Source: JAJCZZ01 sp964569085
GTDB taxonomy: Bacteria > Gemmatimonadota > Gemmatimonadetes > Longimicrobiales > Gaopeijiaceae
Assembly (NCBI GenBank): GCA_964569085.1
Contig: CAZMTA010000011.1
Coordinates: 57,905 to 121,904, forward strand
Length of the DNA: 64,000 bases
Direction: 5' to 3'
How positions within the stretch are numbered: position 1 is the first letter of the stretch; each line of letters starts with the position of its first letter. Position numbers and translations under genes: made by a program. The notes beneath the pieces were generated by a model that did no database searches, was not told the origin of the DNA, and saw nothing but the letters and a program-made list of their open reading frames with translations. This document shows positions 41,218-50,146 of this stretch, piece after piece.

Positions 41218-43029
41218 CTAGTAGTCCACGGGCCTCAGGTAGAACGCCCCGATGGCGCTGGAGGAGAGCACGGCCACGGTGGGAAGCTCCCGCTTCCAGT
41301 GGGTGGAGTGGAGCCGCCGGGCCACCAGGGCGACCTCGTCCTCGTCGAAGCCCATGGCCACCAGCTCCTCGGGCCGGTGCCCGCCCACGAGGCCGTGGAG
41401 GATGGGGTCGGCGTCGTGGTACCCGATCCCGATCTCGTCCTCGTCGGTGACCCCCTTCACCAGGTCCGCCGTGGCCGGCTTGTCCACGATCTCGTCGGGC
41501 ACGCCCAGGTGCCGCGCCAGGGCCCACACCTGGGTCTTGAAGAGGTCGCCCAGGGGGTTGATGGGCGGCGAGTCGTCGGCGTGCCAGGTGAAGTAGCCCA
41601 GGAGCCGCTCGCTCTTGTTCCCGGTGCCCAGGGGGAGCGCCCGGAGCTTCGCGGACTGGTCGAAGAGGATGACGGCCCGGAGGCGGGCCATGAGGTTCCC
41701 CTTCCGCAGCGGCGTCGCGTCGGGCTCGTGCTCCTCCACGTACCGGTCCACCGGCCCGGTGATCTCGATGGTGCGGGCACGGGCGCCGGTCTCCTCCAGC
41801 ACCAGGGCGGCGTGGTCCAGGCTCTCCTGGCTGGAGGCCCTGTACGGGAGGCGGAAGCCGTAGACGTTCTCCGGCCCCAGCGCCTCGCAGGCCAGGTAGA
41901 GGGAGACGGCCGAGTCCACGCCCCCGGAGACGCCCACCACCGCCCGCTGGAACCCCCGGCGGCGCTGGTACTCCTCCCGGATGAACTCCACCAGCGTCCG
42001 ACGCACCAGCTCCAGGTCCAGCGCCAGCGGGTCCGCTCCGCCGGTCGCCGGGACCGAGGCCGGCGGGAGGGGGATGCCGGAGCCCTCGCGCCCGCCCAGG
42101 GCCCGGGGCGGGTCCGGACGGAGAGGCTCCCCCTCCTCGTCTCCCTCGGTCTCCATGGCGGCCACGGGGGGGAGCGAGCGCTCGAGGTGGGGCAGCATCT
42201 TCTCCAGGTCGGCGAGGAGCGGCGAGGCCACCCGGGCCCGGTCGATGGCGCGGGGGTCCAGCGCCACCCGCGTGACCCCTTCGTCCAGGAGGGGCCCTTC
42301 CGCCAGGACCTCCCCGTCGGGACCGACGGCCAGCGACCCTCCCGGGAAGACCTTCCCCCCTTCGGAGCCCACGAGCTGGGACACGACGACGAACACCCCG
42401 TGCTCCTCGGCGGCCCCCCGGGCCAGGCGCTCCCACCGCCCCAGGTTGGCCGGACGGCCCTCGGGGGTGGGACCGAAGTCCCGGGCCGGCGAGGCGCTGA
42501 CCACCACGAGGAGCTCGGCGCCGCCCAGCGCCAGGATCGTGTGGGAGAGCGAGTGCCACATCTCCTCGCAGACGAGGAGCCCCACCCGGCCGAAGCGGGT
42601 GTCGAAGGCCCGGAGCTCGGTGCCCGACTCCACGAAGCGGTCCTCGTCGAAGACCCCGTACGTGGGGAGGAAGAGCTTGCGGTGGACGTGGCGCACCGTC
42701 CACGCGCCGTCCTCGGGCGTGAGCCACGCCGCGCTGTTGTAGAGTCGGCGGCGCCACCGCTCGTAGAAGCCCAGCGCCACGTCCGGCGCGTCGTCGGGCG
42801 GGGTTCCCAGGAGCGCGGCCAGGCGCTCGGCCGGGACCGCCACCTCGTCCACGCCTCCCTCGAGGAAGTAGCCGGAGAGGACGCTCTCCGGGAACACCAC
42901 GACGTCGGCGGCGCCGGCCTCCTCCGCGACGACGCGGCGGACGCCCTCGGCGTTGGCGTGGAGGTCGGCCTTCCGGGGCTTGAACTGGGCCAGCGAGACC
43001 CGCAGGGGCGGCTGGGCGGGATGGGGCAT
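41218..43029 (-). CDS. nadE: glutamine-dependent NAD+ synthetase
   Basis: A 603-residue two-domain enzyme. The N-terminal nitrilase-type glutaminase has triad Glu48 (FPES), Lys118 (HRKLFLP) and Cys154 (LLVCEEMW). The C-terminal NAD synthetase domain has the ATP loop GVSGGVDSA and SERLLGYFTWHADD. It amidates nicotinate adenine dinucleotide to NAD. The ATG at 43027-43029 opens the domain; a GTG two codons upstream is possible. It is divergent from the S41 protease gene across a 234-nt gap. Confidence 0.94.
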   Translation of the reverse strand: MPHPAQPPLRVSLAQFKPRKADLHANAEGVRRVVAEEAGAADVVVFPESVLSGYFLEGGVDEVAVPAERLAALLGTPPDDAPDVALGFYERWRRRLYNSAAWLTPEDGAWTVRHVHRKLFLPTYGVFDEDRFVESGTELRAFDTRFGRVGLLVCEEMWHSLSHTILALGGAELLVVVSASPARDFGPTPEGRPANLGRWERLARGAAEEHGVFVVVSQLVGSEGGKVFPGGSLAVGPDGEVLAEGPLLDEGVTRVALDPRAIDRARVASPLLADLEKMLPHLERSLPPVAAMETEGDEEGEPLRPDPPRALGGREGSGIPLPPASVPATGGADPLALDLELVRRTLVEFIREEYQRRRGFQRAVVGVSGGVDSAVSLYLACEALGPENVYGFRLPYRASSQESLDHAALVLEETGARARTIEITGPVDRYVEEHEPDATPLRKGNLMARLRAVILFDQSAKLRALPLGTGNKSERLLGYFTWHADDSPPINPLGDLFKTQVWALARHLGVPDEIVDKPATADLVKGVTDEDEIGIGYHDADPILHGLVGGHRPEELVAMGFDEDEVALVARRLHSTHWKRELPTVAVLSSSAIGAFYLRPVDY

Positions 43030-43117
43030 CGTCACGCTCGGCGGCGTCCGGGTGGGAGGAAGCTCGGGTCGGGGTCTGGTGGGTACCCCGGGGACCGACC
43101 TAAGGTACGGTGCGTCG

Positions 43118-43137
43118 GGGCCCTCCGCAGAGGGCCC
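43118..43137. promoter_or_regulatory. perfect hairpin in the nadE/S41 divergent region
   Basis: GGGCCCTC (43118-43125) pairs with GAGGGCCC (43130-43137) around CGCA. It lies between two divergent starts. No clear promoter boxes are seen nearby on either strand, so it may be a leader hairpin or operator. Confidence 0.4.
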
Positions 43138-43263
43138 GGCCCGCCGGGGCGGATCGGAACGAGCCTCCCGCCCGCGGTGTTGAAGAGTCGAATCGAGCGG
43201 CGGGGGGGTGCGGATCCCCCGGTCCTCCACCGAGCCGCCCCCCTGTCCGAGCCGAGAAGCCGA

Positions 43264-44898
43264 ATGAGACGTCTGCTCCCCACCGTCACCCTCGCCCTCG
43301 CCCTCTCCGCCTCCCTTCCCGCGTGGACGCCCGCCCCGCTGGGCGCGCAGGCCACCCGGTCGGGGGAGAGCCAGGCCGAGGAGGCCGACGTCTTCATGGG
43401 CGCCCTCCAGGCGATCTCCCGGATGCACCAGAACGCCGCCACGGACTCGGCGCTCTGGGAGGCGGCGCTGGACGGGATGATCGAGTCGCTCAACGACCCC
43501 TACGCCACCGTGTTCACCCCCACGGAGGTGGAGGCCTGGGAGGAGGAGACCACCGGGAACTACTCGGGCATCGGGCTCCAGATCACCGAGCTCAACGACG
43601 AGGTGACGGTGACGGCGGTCTTCCGGAGCACCCCCGCCCAGGAGGTGGGGCTCCAGGTGGGCGACGTCATCGTGGGCGTCAACGACAACGACGCGTCCGG
43701 ATGGACCACGGCCATGGCCGCCGACTCGATCCGCGGCCCCGTGGGCTCCGAGGTCACGGTCCACATGAAGCGCCCCGGCTACTCCGAGCCCATCTCCTTC
43801 GACATCCGCCGCGCCAACGTCCACGTCCCCGCGGTGAACTACGGGGTCCTGGAGGGCAACGTGGGCTACGCGGTCCTGGACCGGGTGGCCCGCAACGCCG
43901 CCCAGGAGATGGATCAGGCCCTCCGGGAGCTCGAGGACACCCGGGGCATCGTCATCGACCTGCGGCGGAACCCGGGGGGCTTCCTCGACGAGTCCCTCAT
44001 GCTGGCGGACCTCTTCCTGGAGCCGGGCTCGACGCTGGCCAGCACCAGCCAGAGGATCGCCGGGGGAAGCCCGGACCAGACCACCTCCGAGTCGTACGAG
44101 GACCGGTGGCCGGTCCGGGTCCGGGACCTGCCCGTGGTCATCCTGGTGGATCGCTTCACCGCGTCGGGCGCCGAGATCCTGGCGGGCGCGCTCCAGGACT
44201 ACGACCGCGCCCTCATCGTGGGCGAGCGGACGTTCGGCAAGGGCGTGGTGCAGACCGTGATGCGGCTCCCCCACGGTCGGCGTCTGCGCTTCACCACCGG
44301 CGAATGGCAGACCCCCCTGGGCCGCTCGCTGCACCGTCCCCGGGACATGCAGATGCGCCCCATGGACGAGGACCTGGACACCTTCCCCCGGGTGACCACC
44401 GGCGAGGGCCGGACGCTGGTCGACGGCGGCGGGATCTTCCCGGACCTGGAGATCGAGTCCGACACCCTCACCACCGCCGAGCAGGAGCTCATCATCGCGG
44501 CCAACGAGGCCGAGTACAATCTGGGCCTCCGCCTGGCCGAGTTCTCCTTCGAGGAGGCCCGGAAGCTCCTGGAGGTCGACGCCTCCCCCCGCCTGGACGA
44601 GGAGGCCCTGGACGCCTTCATCGACCAGATGGTGTCCGAGGGGCTCCCCGCCGAGGCCGTGGCCGACGCCGAGGTCCGGGACTACCTGGCCTGGCGCGCC
44701 CGCGTCGGCATCGCCCAGCGCATGAACGACATCGGTCGCGAGGCCGACTTCCGGCTGGAGCGGGACCGGGTCCTGGCCGAGGCGGTCCGCCTCCTCGGGC
44801 AGGCCGCCACCCAGGCCGAGCTCTACCGCGCCGCCGACGCCGCCGAGACGGCGGCCCACCAGGGCGAGGACGCCCCCCGGGAGGGCGGCGGGCGCTGA
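43264..44898 (+). CDS. S41-family C-terminal processing protease (CtpA-like)
   Basis: A 544-residue exported protease. A signal peptide ending near LGAQA is followed by a PDZ domain (about residues 100-190, with GIGLQITELND and VGLQVGDVIVGVN). The S41 catalytic core has Ser301 in DRFTASGAEI and Lys326 in GERTFGKG, the usual Ser/Lys dyad. The helical C-terminus (from about residue 420) resembles tail-specific protease extensions. It trims C-termini of envelope proteins. The ATG (43264) starts the signal peptide. Confidence 0.92.
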   Translation: MRRLLPTVTLALALSASLPAWTPAPLGAQATRSGESQAEEADVFMGALQAISRMHQNAATDSALWEAALDGMIESLNDPYATVFTPTEVEAWEEETTGNYSGIGLQITELNDEVTVTAVFRSTPAQEVGLQVGDVIVGVNDNDASGWTTAMAADSIRGPVGSEVTVHMKRPGYSEPISFDIRRANVHVPAVNYGVLEGNVGYAVLDRVARNAAQEMDQALRELEDTRGIVIDLRRNPGGFLDESLMLADLFLEPGSTLASTSQRIAGGSPDQTTSESYEDRWPVRVRDLPVVILVDRFTASGAEILAGALQDYDRALIVGERTFGKGVVQTVMRLPHGRRLRFTTGEWQTPLGRSLHRPRDMQMRPMDEDLDTFPRVTTGEGRTLVDGGGIFPDLEIESDTLTTAEQELIIAANEAEYNLGLRLAEFSFEEARKLLEVDASPRLDEEALDAFIDQMVSEGLPAEAVADAEVRDYLAWRARVGIAQRMNDIGREADFRLERDRVLAEAVRLLGQAATQAELYRAADAAETAAHQGEDAPREGGGR

Positions 44899-45575
44899 CC
44901 CTCCCCGCCCGGGTCACCGTCTTCGGCGGGACCGGGCTGGTGGGCGGACACCTGGTCCGCCTGCTGGCCGCCCGCCGCGAGGTGGAGGAGGTCCGGGCCC
45001 CGGTGCGCCGTCCGGTGCCCGCCTGGGATCGCCTGGAGGGCGTCCAGGCGGTGCGGGTGCACTTCGACGACCTCGCCTCCGGGGCGGACGCCTGGGCCGC
45101 CGAGGCGGTGTTCCTCTGCCTCGGCACCACCATCCGGAAGGCCGGGACACGGGACGCCTTCCGCCGGGTCGACTTCCACTACACGGTGGAGGCGGCCCGC
45201 CTGGCCGCCGCCCACGGCGCCCGGGACGCCTTCCTGGTGAGCTCCGTGGGGGCGGACGCCGACTCCCGGCTGTTCTACCCCCGGGTGAAGGGGGAGACCG
45301 AGGCGGCCGTGGGCGCCCTTCCCTTCCGCAGCGTCCACCTCGTGCGGCCGGCCCTCCTCCTGGGCGAGCGGGACGAGATCCGGGTGGCCGAGTCCCTGGG
45401 AAGGCTCGTGGGGTCGGTGCTGGGCCCGCTCATGGTGGGGCCGCTGCGCCGCCATCGCCCGATCCGCGCCGAGGACGTGGCGGGGGCCATGGTGGCCCTT
45501 GCCGGGGATCCCGGCGAGGGCGTGCGGGTCCACGAGTCGGAGGAGCTCCGGGACCGGGCGGCCGACGCGGCCTGA
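44895..45575 (+). CDS. NAD(P)-binding oxidoreductase / NmrA-like protein
   Basis: A 226-residue Rossmann-fold protein. The dinucleotide loop is VTVFGGTGLVGGHLVRLL. LCLGTTIRKAGTRDAFRRVD and FLVSSVGADADSRLFYPRVKGETE (shown in part) match the oxidoreductase HTATIP2-like group. The expected start region holds only a CTG (44895-44897) overlapping the S41 stop; no ATG, GTG or TTG lies in frame nearby. GGGAGG lies about ten bases upstream. The substrate is unknown. Confidence 0.8.
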   Translation: MTLPARVTVFGGTGLVGGHLVRLLAARREVEEVRAPVRRPVPAWDRLEGVQAVRVHFDDLASGADAWAAEAVFLCLGTTIRKAGTRDAFRRVDFHYTVEAARLAAAHGARDAFLVSSVGADADSRLFYPRVKGETEAAVGALPFRSVHLVRPALLLGERDEIRVAESLGRLVGSVLGPLMVGPLRRHRPIRAEDVAGAMVALAGDPGEGVRVHESEELRDRAADAA

Positions 45576-45612
45576 GCCCCGGCCTCCCCGCCGGATCCGG
45601 GCGCAGGCCCCC

Positions 45613-46515
45613 CTACTTCCCCCGGGGGTGGTGCGCCCGGTGCATGTCCCGGAGGTAGCGCCGGTCCACGTGGGTGTAGATCTGCGTCGTGGAGATGTCG
45701 GCGTGGCCGAGGAGCTCCTGGACCGCCGCCAGGTCCGCGCCCCCTTCCAGGAGGTGGGTGGCGAAGGTGTGGCGCAGGGTGTGGGGGGAGACCTTCCGCT
45801 CGATCCCCGCACGCTCCGCCGCCTTCTTCACCACGTTGAAGACCGACTGGCGTGAGAGGGGACGGCCCCGGGCCGTGAGGAAGACGCGCCCCTTCCCCCG
45901 GCCTCCCTCCAGCTCCGGACGGAGGTGGGTCAGGTACCGGCGGACGGCCCGCGCCGCCGGTCCGCCCACCGGGACCAGCCGCTCCTTGGAGCCCTTCCCG
46001 AAGACCGTCACGAACCCTTCGTCCAGGTCGAGCCCGGTCAGGGGGAGGTCCACCAGCTCCGACACCCGCATGCCGGTGGCGTAGAGGAGCTCCAGGATGG
46101 CCCGGTCCCGCCAGTGCAGGTCGTGGTCCGGGTCCACGGCCTCCAGCAGGGCCTCGACCTCCTCCCGGGACAGGTGGTCGGGGAGGGTCCGCCGCACCTT
46201 GGGGGACTCCAGCCGCTCGGTGGGGTCCTCCTCCAGGACGCCCTCGGCCAGGAGGAAGCCGAAGTAGGTCCGCACCGCCGACTGGGCCCGTCGGATGGAG
46301 GAGGCGGCCAGCCCCTGGTCCCGGAGGTGGTAGACCCAGTCCCGCAGGAGGCCGGCGTCCACGTCGCCCGGCCGCTTCACCCCCTTGGCCGCCAGGAAGT
46401 CCGTCCAGCGGTCCAGATCCCGGCCGTACGCGTCGAGGGTCCGATCCGAGAGGCCGCGCTCGAAGGCCAGGTAGTCCTGGAACTGCTCCAGACGGAAGGC
46501 GGGCTCATTCCTCAT
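45613..46515 (-). CDS. xerD: tyrosine recombinase XerD
   Basis: A 300-residue tyrosine recombinase. An N-terminal SAM-like core-binding domain (about residues 8-90) precedes a catalytic domain with Arg150 (ATGMRVSEL), Lys174-176 region, His245 and Arg248 (HTLRHTFATHLLEGG), His271 and nucleophile Tyr280 (IYTHVD). The length and motifs fit XerC/XerD; XerD is favoured by the C-terminal sequence but is not certain. It should act at dif (15396-15423). The ATG overlaps the DedA stop by 11 nt. Confidence 0.92.
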   Translation of the reverse strand: MRNEPAFRLEQFQDYLAFERGLSDRTLDAYGRDLDRWTDFLAAKGVKRPGDVDAGLLRDWVYHLRDQGLAASSIRRAQSAVRTYFGFLLAEGVLEEDPTERLESPKVRRTLPDHLSREEVEALLEAVDPDHDLHWRDRAILELLYATGMRVSELVDLPLTGLDLDEGFVTVFGKGSKERLVPVGGPAARAVRRYLTHLRPELEGGRGKGRVFLTARGRPLSRQSVFNVVKKAAERAGIERKVSPHTLRHTFATHLLEGGADLAAVQELLGHADISTTQIYTHVDRRYLRDMHRAHHPRGK

Positions 46516-47128
46516 GATGATGCCTCGTCCGCCACCACCAGGCGGCCACGCCCGCCATCGCCAGGACCGCCACCGTCAGGAGGCCGGCGTTCACGTCGGA
46601 GAAGACCGCCCGGACCCGGGGGAGGTTGCGCCCCGCCACCACGCCCGCCCACACCAGCCCGCCGTACCAGACGGCGGAGGCGGCGGCGAGGGGGACCAGG
46701 ACCGACACCCACCCCTGCCGGGAGACCCCGGCGAAGACCGGCACCACCGAGCGGAGGCCGGGGAGGAAGCGGGTGAAGAAGACGGCCACCGTCCCCCAGC
46801 GCCGGTAGAAGAGGCGCATCCGCTCCATCTGCCGGGGATTCAGCAGGCGTCGGCCCCACCCCGCCTCGAAGAAGGAACGGCCGTGGGTCCGCCCCACCAC
46901 GTAGGTCCCCATGGCCGAGGCCACGTTGAGGAGCCAGGTGGAGAGGAAGACCCAGCGCGGATCCAGCGTCTCGCGGAGCGCCGCCAGGAACCCGCCCAGG
47001 AGGACGAAGGTGTCCGCCGGCACCGCGGGGACCACGTTCTCCAGGGCGGCGCCCAGCCCCAGGGCCAGGTACACCAGCACCGGGGGGAGCCCCCCGAGCC
47101 AGGCCACCACCTGCGTGACGCTGCTCAC
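46505..47128 (-). CDS. DedA-family VTT membrane protein
   Basis: A 207-residue protein of the DedA family. It has the ENVVPAVPADT re-entrant motif near residue 30 and the second half FTRFLPGLRSVVPVFAGVS (about 117-135), where Arg and Pro residues are typical. Four or five spans are predicted, with a short basic His-rich tail. DedA proteins act in membrane lipid distribution and proton-motive-force homeostasis. The GTG start overlaps nothing upstream. This is the second VTT protein in the window, distinct from the YqaA-type one at 1876. Confidence 0.88.
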   Translation of the reverse strand: MSSVTQVVAWLGGLPPVLVYLALGLGAALENVVPAVPADTFVLLGGFLAALRETLDPRWVFLSTWLLNVASAMGTYVVGRTHGRSFFEAGWGRRLLNPRQMERMRLFYRRWGTVAVFFTRFLPGLRSVVPVFAGVSRQGWVSVLVPLAAASAVWYGGLVWAGVVAGRNLPRVRAVFSDVNAGLLTVAVLAMAGVAAWWWRTRHHHEE

Positions 47129-47173
47129 GACCGGCCGGCTCCGGACCCGCGGGGACGACGCATGGGCGCGCTC

Positions 47174-47695
47174 CTAGACCGGCAGGCCCTCGTCGCCGGC
47201 GCCCCAGTGGTCCTCGAAGCCCTGGACGGCGTCCACCAGCGCCACGGCGTGCACGGCCAGCCCCTCCCCCGCCCCGATCCAGCCCATCCCCTCGTTGGAC
47301 TTCCCCTTCACCGAGACCCCGGCGGGGCCCACCCGGAGGATCTCCCCCAGGCGGGCACGCATGGCCTGCACCCAGGGTCCGATCTTCGGGCTCTCCGCCA
47401 CCACCGTGACGTCCACGTTCACCACCTGGTAGCTCCGCTCCTCCAGGATCCGCACCGCGCGGCGGAGCAGGTCCATGGAGTCCGCGTCCTTCCAGGTGTC
47501 GTCGGAGGGCGGGAAGTGGCTCCCCACGTTGCCCGCCGCCACGGCGCCCAGGAGCGCGTCGATGACGGCGTGGGCCACCGCGTCGCCGTCGGAGTGGCCG
47601 GTGAGCCCGTCGTGGTCCGGGATCTCCACGCCCCCCAGGATCAGGGGGCGCCCCGCGGCGAAGCGGTGCGAGTCGTATCCGGTTCCGATCCTCAA
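47174..47695 (-). CDS. ispF: 2-C-methyl-D-erythritol 2,4-cyclodiphosphate synthase
   Basis: A 173-residue MEP-pathway enzyme for isoprenoid precursors. The DSH motif is GTGYDSH (Asp8, His10), with LTGHSDGDAVAHA, SHFPPSDDTWKDADS and the C-terminal SNEGMGWIGAGEG (catalytic Glu region). The start is TTG (47693-47695), backed by GGAGGGG six bases upstream. It stands 97 nt downstream of fabF behind a terminator-like hairpin. Confidence 0.93.
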   Translation of the reverse strand: MRIGTGYDSHRFAAGRPLILGGVEIPDHDGLTGHSDGDAVAHAVIDALLGAVAAGNVGSHFPPSDDTWKDADSMDLLRRAVRILEERSYQVVNVDVTVVAESPKIGPWVQAMRARLGEILRVGPAGVSVKGKSNEGMGWIGAGEGLAVHAVALVDAVQGFEDHWGAGDEGLPV

Positions 47696-47716
47696 TGTCC
47701 CCTCCGTATGTCCAGA

Positions 47717-47746
47717 CGGGGGGCGGCCCGTCCGGGCCGCCCCCCG
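47717..47746 (-). terminator. strong hairpin between fabF and ispF
   Basis: A perfect 13-bp stem (47717-47729 with 47734-47746) and GTCC loop, reading leftward after the fabF stop. The downstream - strand TCTGGACATACGG has few Ts, so termination may be partial, allowing some ispF expression. Confidence 0.6.
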
Positions 47747-47792
47747 CCGTGTTCGCTGGTCCCGCCGACCGTCCGGGGGCGGGGGTCCGGGC

Positions 47793-49064
47793 TCAGCCGT
47801 CCCAGCGCCGCAGCGCCAGGCACACGTTGTGGCCGCCGAAGCCGAAGGAGTTGGAGAGCGCCAGCTCGACGTCCCGCTCCACCGCGCCCTCGTGGGCGTA
47901 GTCGAGGTCGCAGGCCGGGTCGGCCTCCTCGAAGTTGATGGTGGGCGGGATCTTCCCCGTCTCCAGGACCTTGAGGACGATGAACGCCTCCAGGACGCCG
48001 GCGGCGCCCAGGAGGTGGCCCGTCATGGACTTGGTGGAGCCCATGACGATCTCGCGGGCCCGCTCGCCCAGGACCTCCTTGACCGCGTGGGTCTCGATGG
48101 CGTCGGCCATCGTGGAGGTGCCGTGGGCGTTCACGTAGTCCACGTCCGCCGCCTCGACCCCGGCCTCGGCCAGGGCGTGGCGCATGGCCTGCTGCGCTCC
48201 CCGCCCGTCCTCGGGCGGCGCGGTGATGTGGTACGCGTCCCCGGAGAGGCCGTAGCCCACCAGCTCCCCGAGGATCGTGGCGCCCCGGGCCCGGGCGTGC
48301 TCGAGCTCCTCCAGGATGAGCGCCCCGGAGCCCTCGCCGATGACGAAGCCGTCCCGGTTCAGGTCGAAGGGGCGGCTCGCCGTCTTGGGATCGTCGTTCC
48401 GGGTGGACATGGCCTTCATGGCCGCGAAGCCCGCCACGGTCATGGGGGTGATGGTGGCCTCGGTGCCCCCGGCGATCATCAGGTCGGCCGCGCCGTTCTG
48501 GATGTGGCGCATCCCGGCCCCGATGGCGTGCGCGCTGGATGCGCACGCCGACACGGTGGCGTAGTTGGGCCCCTGGAGATTCCACCGCATGCTGATCAGC
48601 CCGGCCGAGATGTCCGGGATGAACATGGGGATGAAGAACGGGCTCACCCGCCCCGGACCCGACTCCAGGAGCCGCTTGTGCTGCTCCTCGAAGGTCGCGA
48701 TGCCGCCGATCCCGCTGCCGAACACCACGCCGAAGCGCTCCGGCGAGAGATCGCCGGGCACCCCCTCGAGGCCGGCCGAGTCCATGGCCTGCACCGCCGC
48801 AGCCAGGGCGAACTGCGAGACCCGGTCGTAGCGCCGGGCCTCCTTGCGGTCCATGTAGTTCTCGGGCTCGAAGTCCTTCACCTCACACGCGATGCGCGTG
48901 GGGAAGTCCTCCGTGGCCTCGAACGCCCGGATCGTGTCGGCTCCGCTCACCCCCGCCAGGAGATTCTCCCAGGTGGTGGCGTTGTCGTTGCCCACGGGCG
49001 AGACGACGCCCGCACCCGTGACCACGACCCTGCGGGCCTGGCCCGCTCCGTTCCCGTCCGTCAT
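47793..49064 (-). CDS. fabF: 3-oxoacyl-ACP synthase II
   Basis: A 423-residue condensing enzyme elongating acyl-ACP with malonyl-ACP. The triad is Cys174 (SACASSAHA), His314 (NAHGTSTMA) and His350 (KSMTGHLLG). VGNDN and SNSFGFGGHN near the ends are typical. The ATG follows acpP by 26 nt. It is the last gene of the fatty-acid operon. Confidence 0.96.
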   Translation of the reverse strand: MTDGNGAGQARRVVVTGAGVVSPVGNDNATTWENLLAGVSGADTIRAFEATEDFPTRIACEVKDFEPENYMDRKEARRYDRVSQFALAAAVQAMDSAGLEGVPGDLSPERFGVVFGSGIGGIATFEEQHKRLLESGPGRVSPFFIPMFIPDISAGLISMRWNLQGPNYATVSACASSAHAIGAGMRHIQNGAADLMIAGGTEATITPMTVAGFAAMKAMSTRNDDPKTASRPFDLNRDGFVIGEGSGALILEELEHARARGATILGELVGYGLSGDAYHITAPPEDGRGAQQAMRHALAEAGVEAADVDYVNAHGTSTMADAIETHAVKEVLGERAREIVMGSTKSMTGHLLGAAGVLEAFIVLKVLETGKIPPTINFEEADPACDLDYAHEGAVERDVELALSNSFGFGGHNVCLALRRWDG

Positions 49065-49090
49065 ACCGGTCCCGTACCCGCCGCGCTCGC

Positions 49091-49336
49091 TCAGCCCTGG
49101 TCTGCGTTCTTCTCGATGTAGGCGATGGCGTCGCCGACGGTGCGCATCTGCTCGGCGTCCTCGTCCGGGATGTCGATGCCGAACTCCTCCTCGAACGCCA
49201 TCACGAGCTCCACCGTATCGAGGGAGTCGGCGCCCAGGTCCTCCACGAACGACGCGTCGTTCGTGACCTTCTCAGGCTCGACGCCCAGCTCGTTGATGAT
49301 GATCTCCCGGACACGGCTCTCGGTGGCCTCGCTCAT
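49091..49336 (-). CDS. acpP: acyl carrier protein
   Basis: An 81-residue acidic helical protein that carries growing acyl chains. The phosphopantetheine site is Ser38 in LGADSLDTVEL. ATG 49336 has a near-perfect AAGGAGG four bases upstream, fitting the high expression expected. It lies between fabG and fabF, as usual. Confidence 0.97.
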   Translation of the reverse strand: MSEATESRVREIIINELGVEPEKVTNDASFVEDLGADSLDTVELVMAFEEEFGIDIPDEDAEQMRTVGDAIAYIEKNADQG

Positions 49337-49401
49337 GATTCCTCCTTGGGGGTCACGCTGCTTGATCGAATTCGGTTCTGCGGATGGCGCGGACGACGTG
49401 G

Positions 49402-50145
49402 TCACATGACCATGCCGCCGTCCACCGCCACGGTCTGGCCGGTAATGTAGCGGGCATCGGGGCCCACGAGAAATCGAGCGACGCCGGCCACGTCCTCGGG
49501 CTCGCCCAGGTGCCCGAGGGGGATCAGCTGCTTCAGCCCCTCCACCTGGGAGTCGTTCAGCTCGTCCGTCATGTCGGTGCGGATGAATCCCGGGGCGATG
49601 GCGTTGCACCGCACGTCCCGGGAGGCCAGCTCCTTGGCCACGCTCTTGGTGAGGCCCAGGAGCCCCGCCTTGGAGGCGGCGTAGTTGGCCTGCCCCGCGT
49701 TTCCGGTGAGGCCCACCACCGACGTGATGTTCAGGATCGCACCCCGGCGCCGCTTCATCATGCCGCGAGTGACGGCACGGGTGAAGTTGAAGGCGCCCTT
49801 GAGGTTGGTGGCGATCACCTCATCGAATTCCTCGTCCTTCATGCGGAGGAGGATGTTGTCCCGGGTGATCCCGGCGTTGTTGACCAGGATGTCCACCGGA
49901 CCCAGCGCCTCCTCCACCGCCGCCACGGCGTCCTTGGCGGCGTCGGGGTCGCCCACGTCGCAGGCCAGCCCCATGTGCCCGTCTCCGGGCAGCCCGGCGG
50001 CGGCCTCCTCGGCCCGGGCGCCGTTGCGCCCCAGGACGGCCACCCGGGCGCCGGCGTCCGCCAGGGCCTCGCTGATGGCCAGCCCGATCCCCCGGGAGCC
50101 CCCGGTGACCACGGCTACCTGTCCCTCCAGCTCCTTGCGGCTCAC
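49402..50145 (-). CDS. fabG: 3-oxoacyl-ACP reductase
   Basis: A 247-residue short-chain dehydrogenase reducing 3-oxoacyl-ACP with NADPH. It has the TGGSRGIG loop (15-22), NNAG (89-92), and the active residues Ser142, Tyr155 and Lys159 (YAASK). GTG 50143-50145 is preceded by GGAGGAG and starts 1 nt after the fabD stop. A longer in-frame start would add an unrelated leader. Confidence 0.95.
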   Translation of the reverse strand: MSRKELEGQVAVVTGGSRGIGLAISEALADAGARVAVLGRNGARAEEAAAGLPGDGHMGLACDVGDPDAAKDAVAAVEEALGPVDILVNNAGITRDNILLRMKDEEFDEVIATNLKGAFNFTRAVTRGMMKRRRGAILNITSVVGLTGNAGQANYAASKAGLLGLTKSVAKELASRDVRCNAIAPGFIRTDMTDELNDSQVEGLKQLIPLGHLGEPEDVAGVARFLVGPDARYITGQTVAVDGGMVM

Positions 50146-50146
50146 G

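Noticed and set aside
41299..44898. Very long + strand open frame across nadE and into the S41 gene, and a similar 1213-codon - strand frame
   Set aside because: In such GC-rich DNA stop codons are scarce, so real genes create long shadow frames. Only the parts with recognisable domains (nadE on -, S41 from 43264 on +) were kept.
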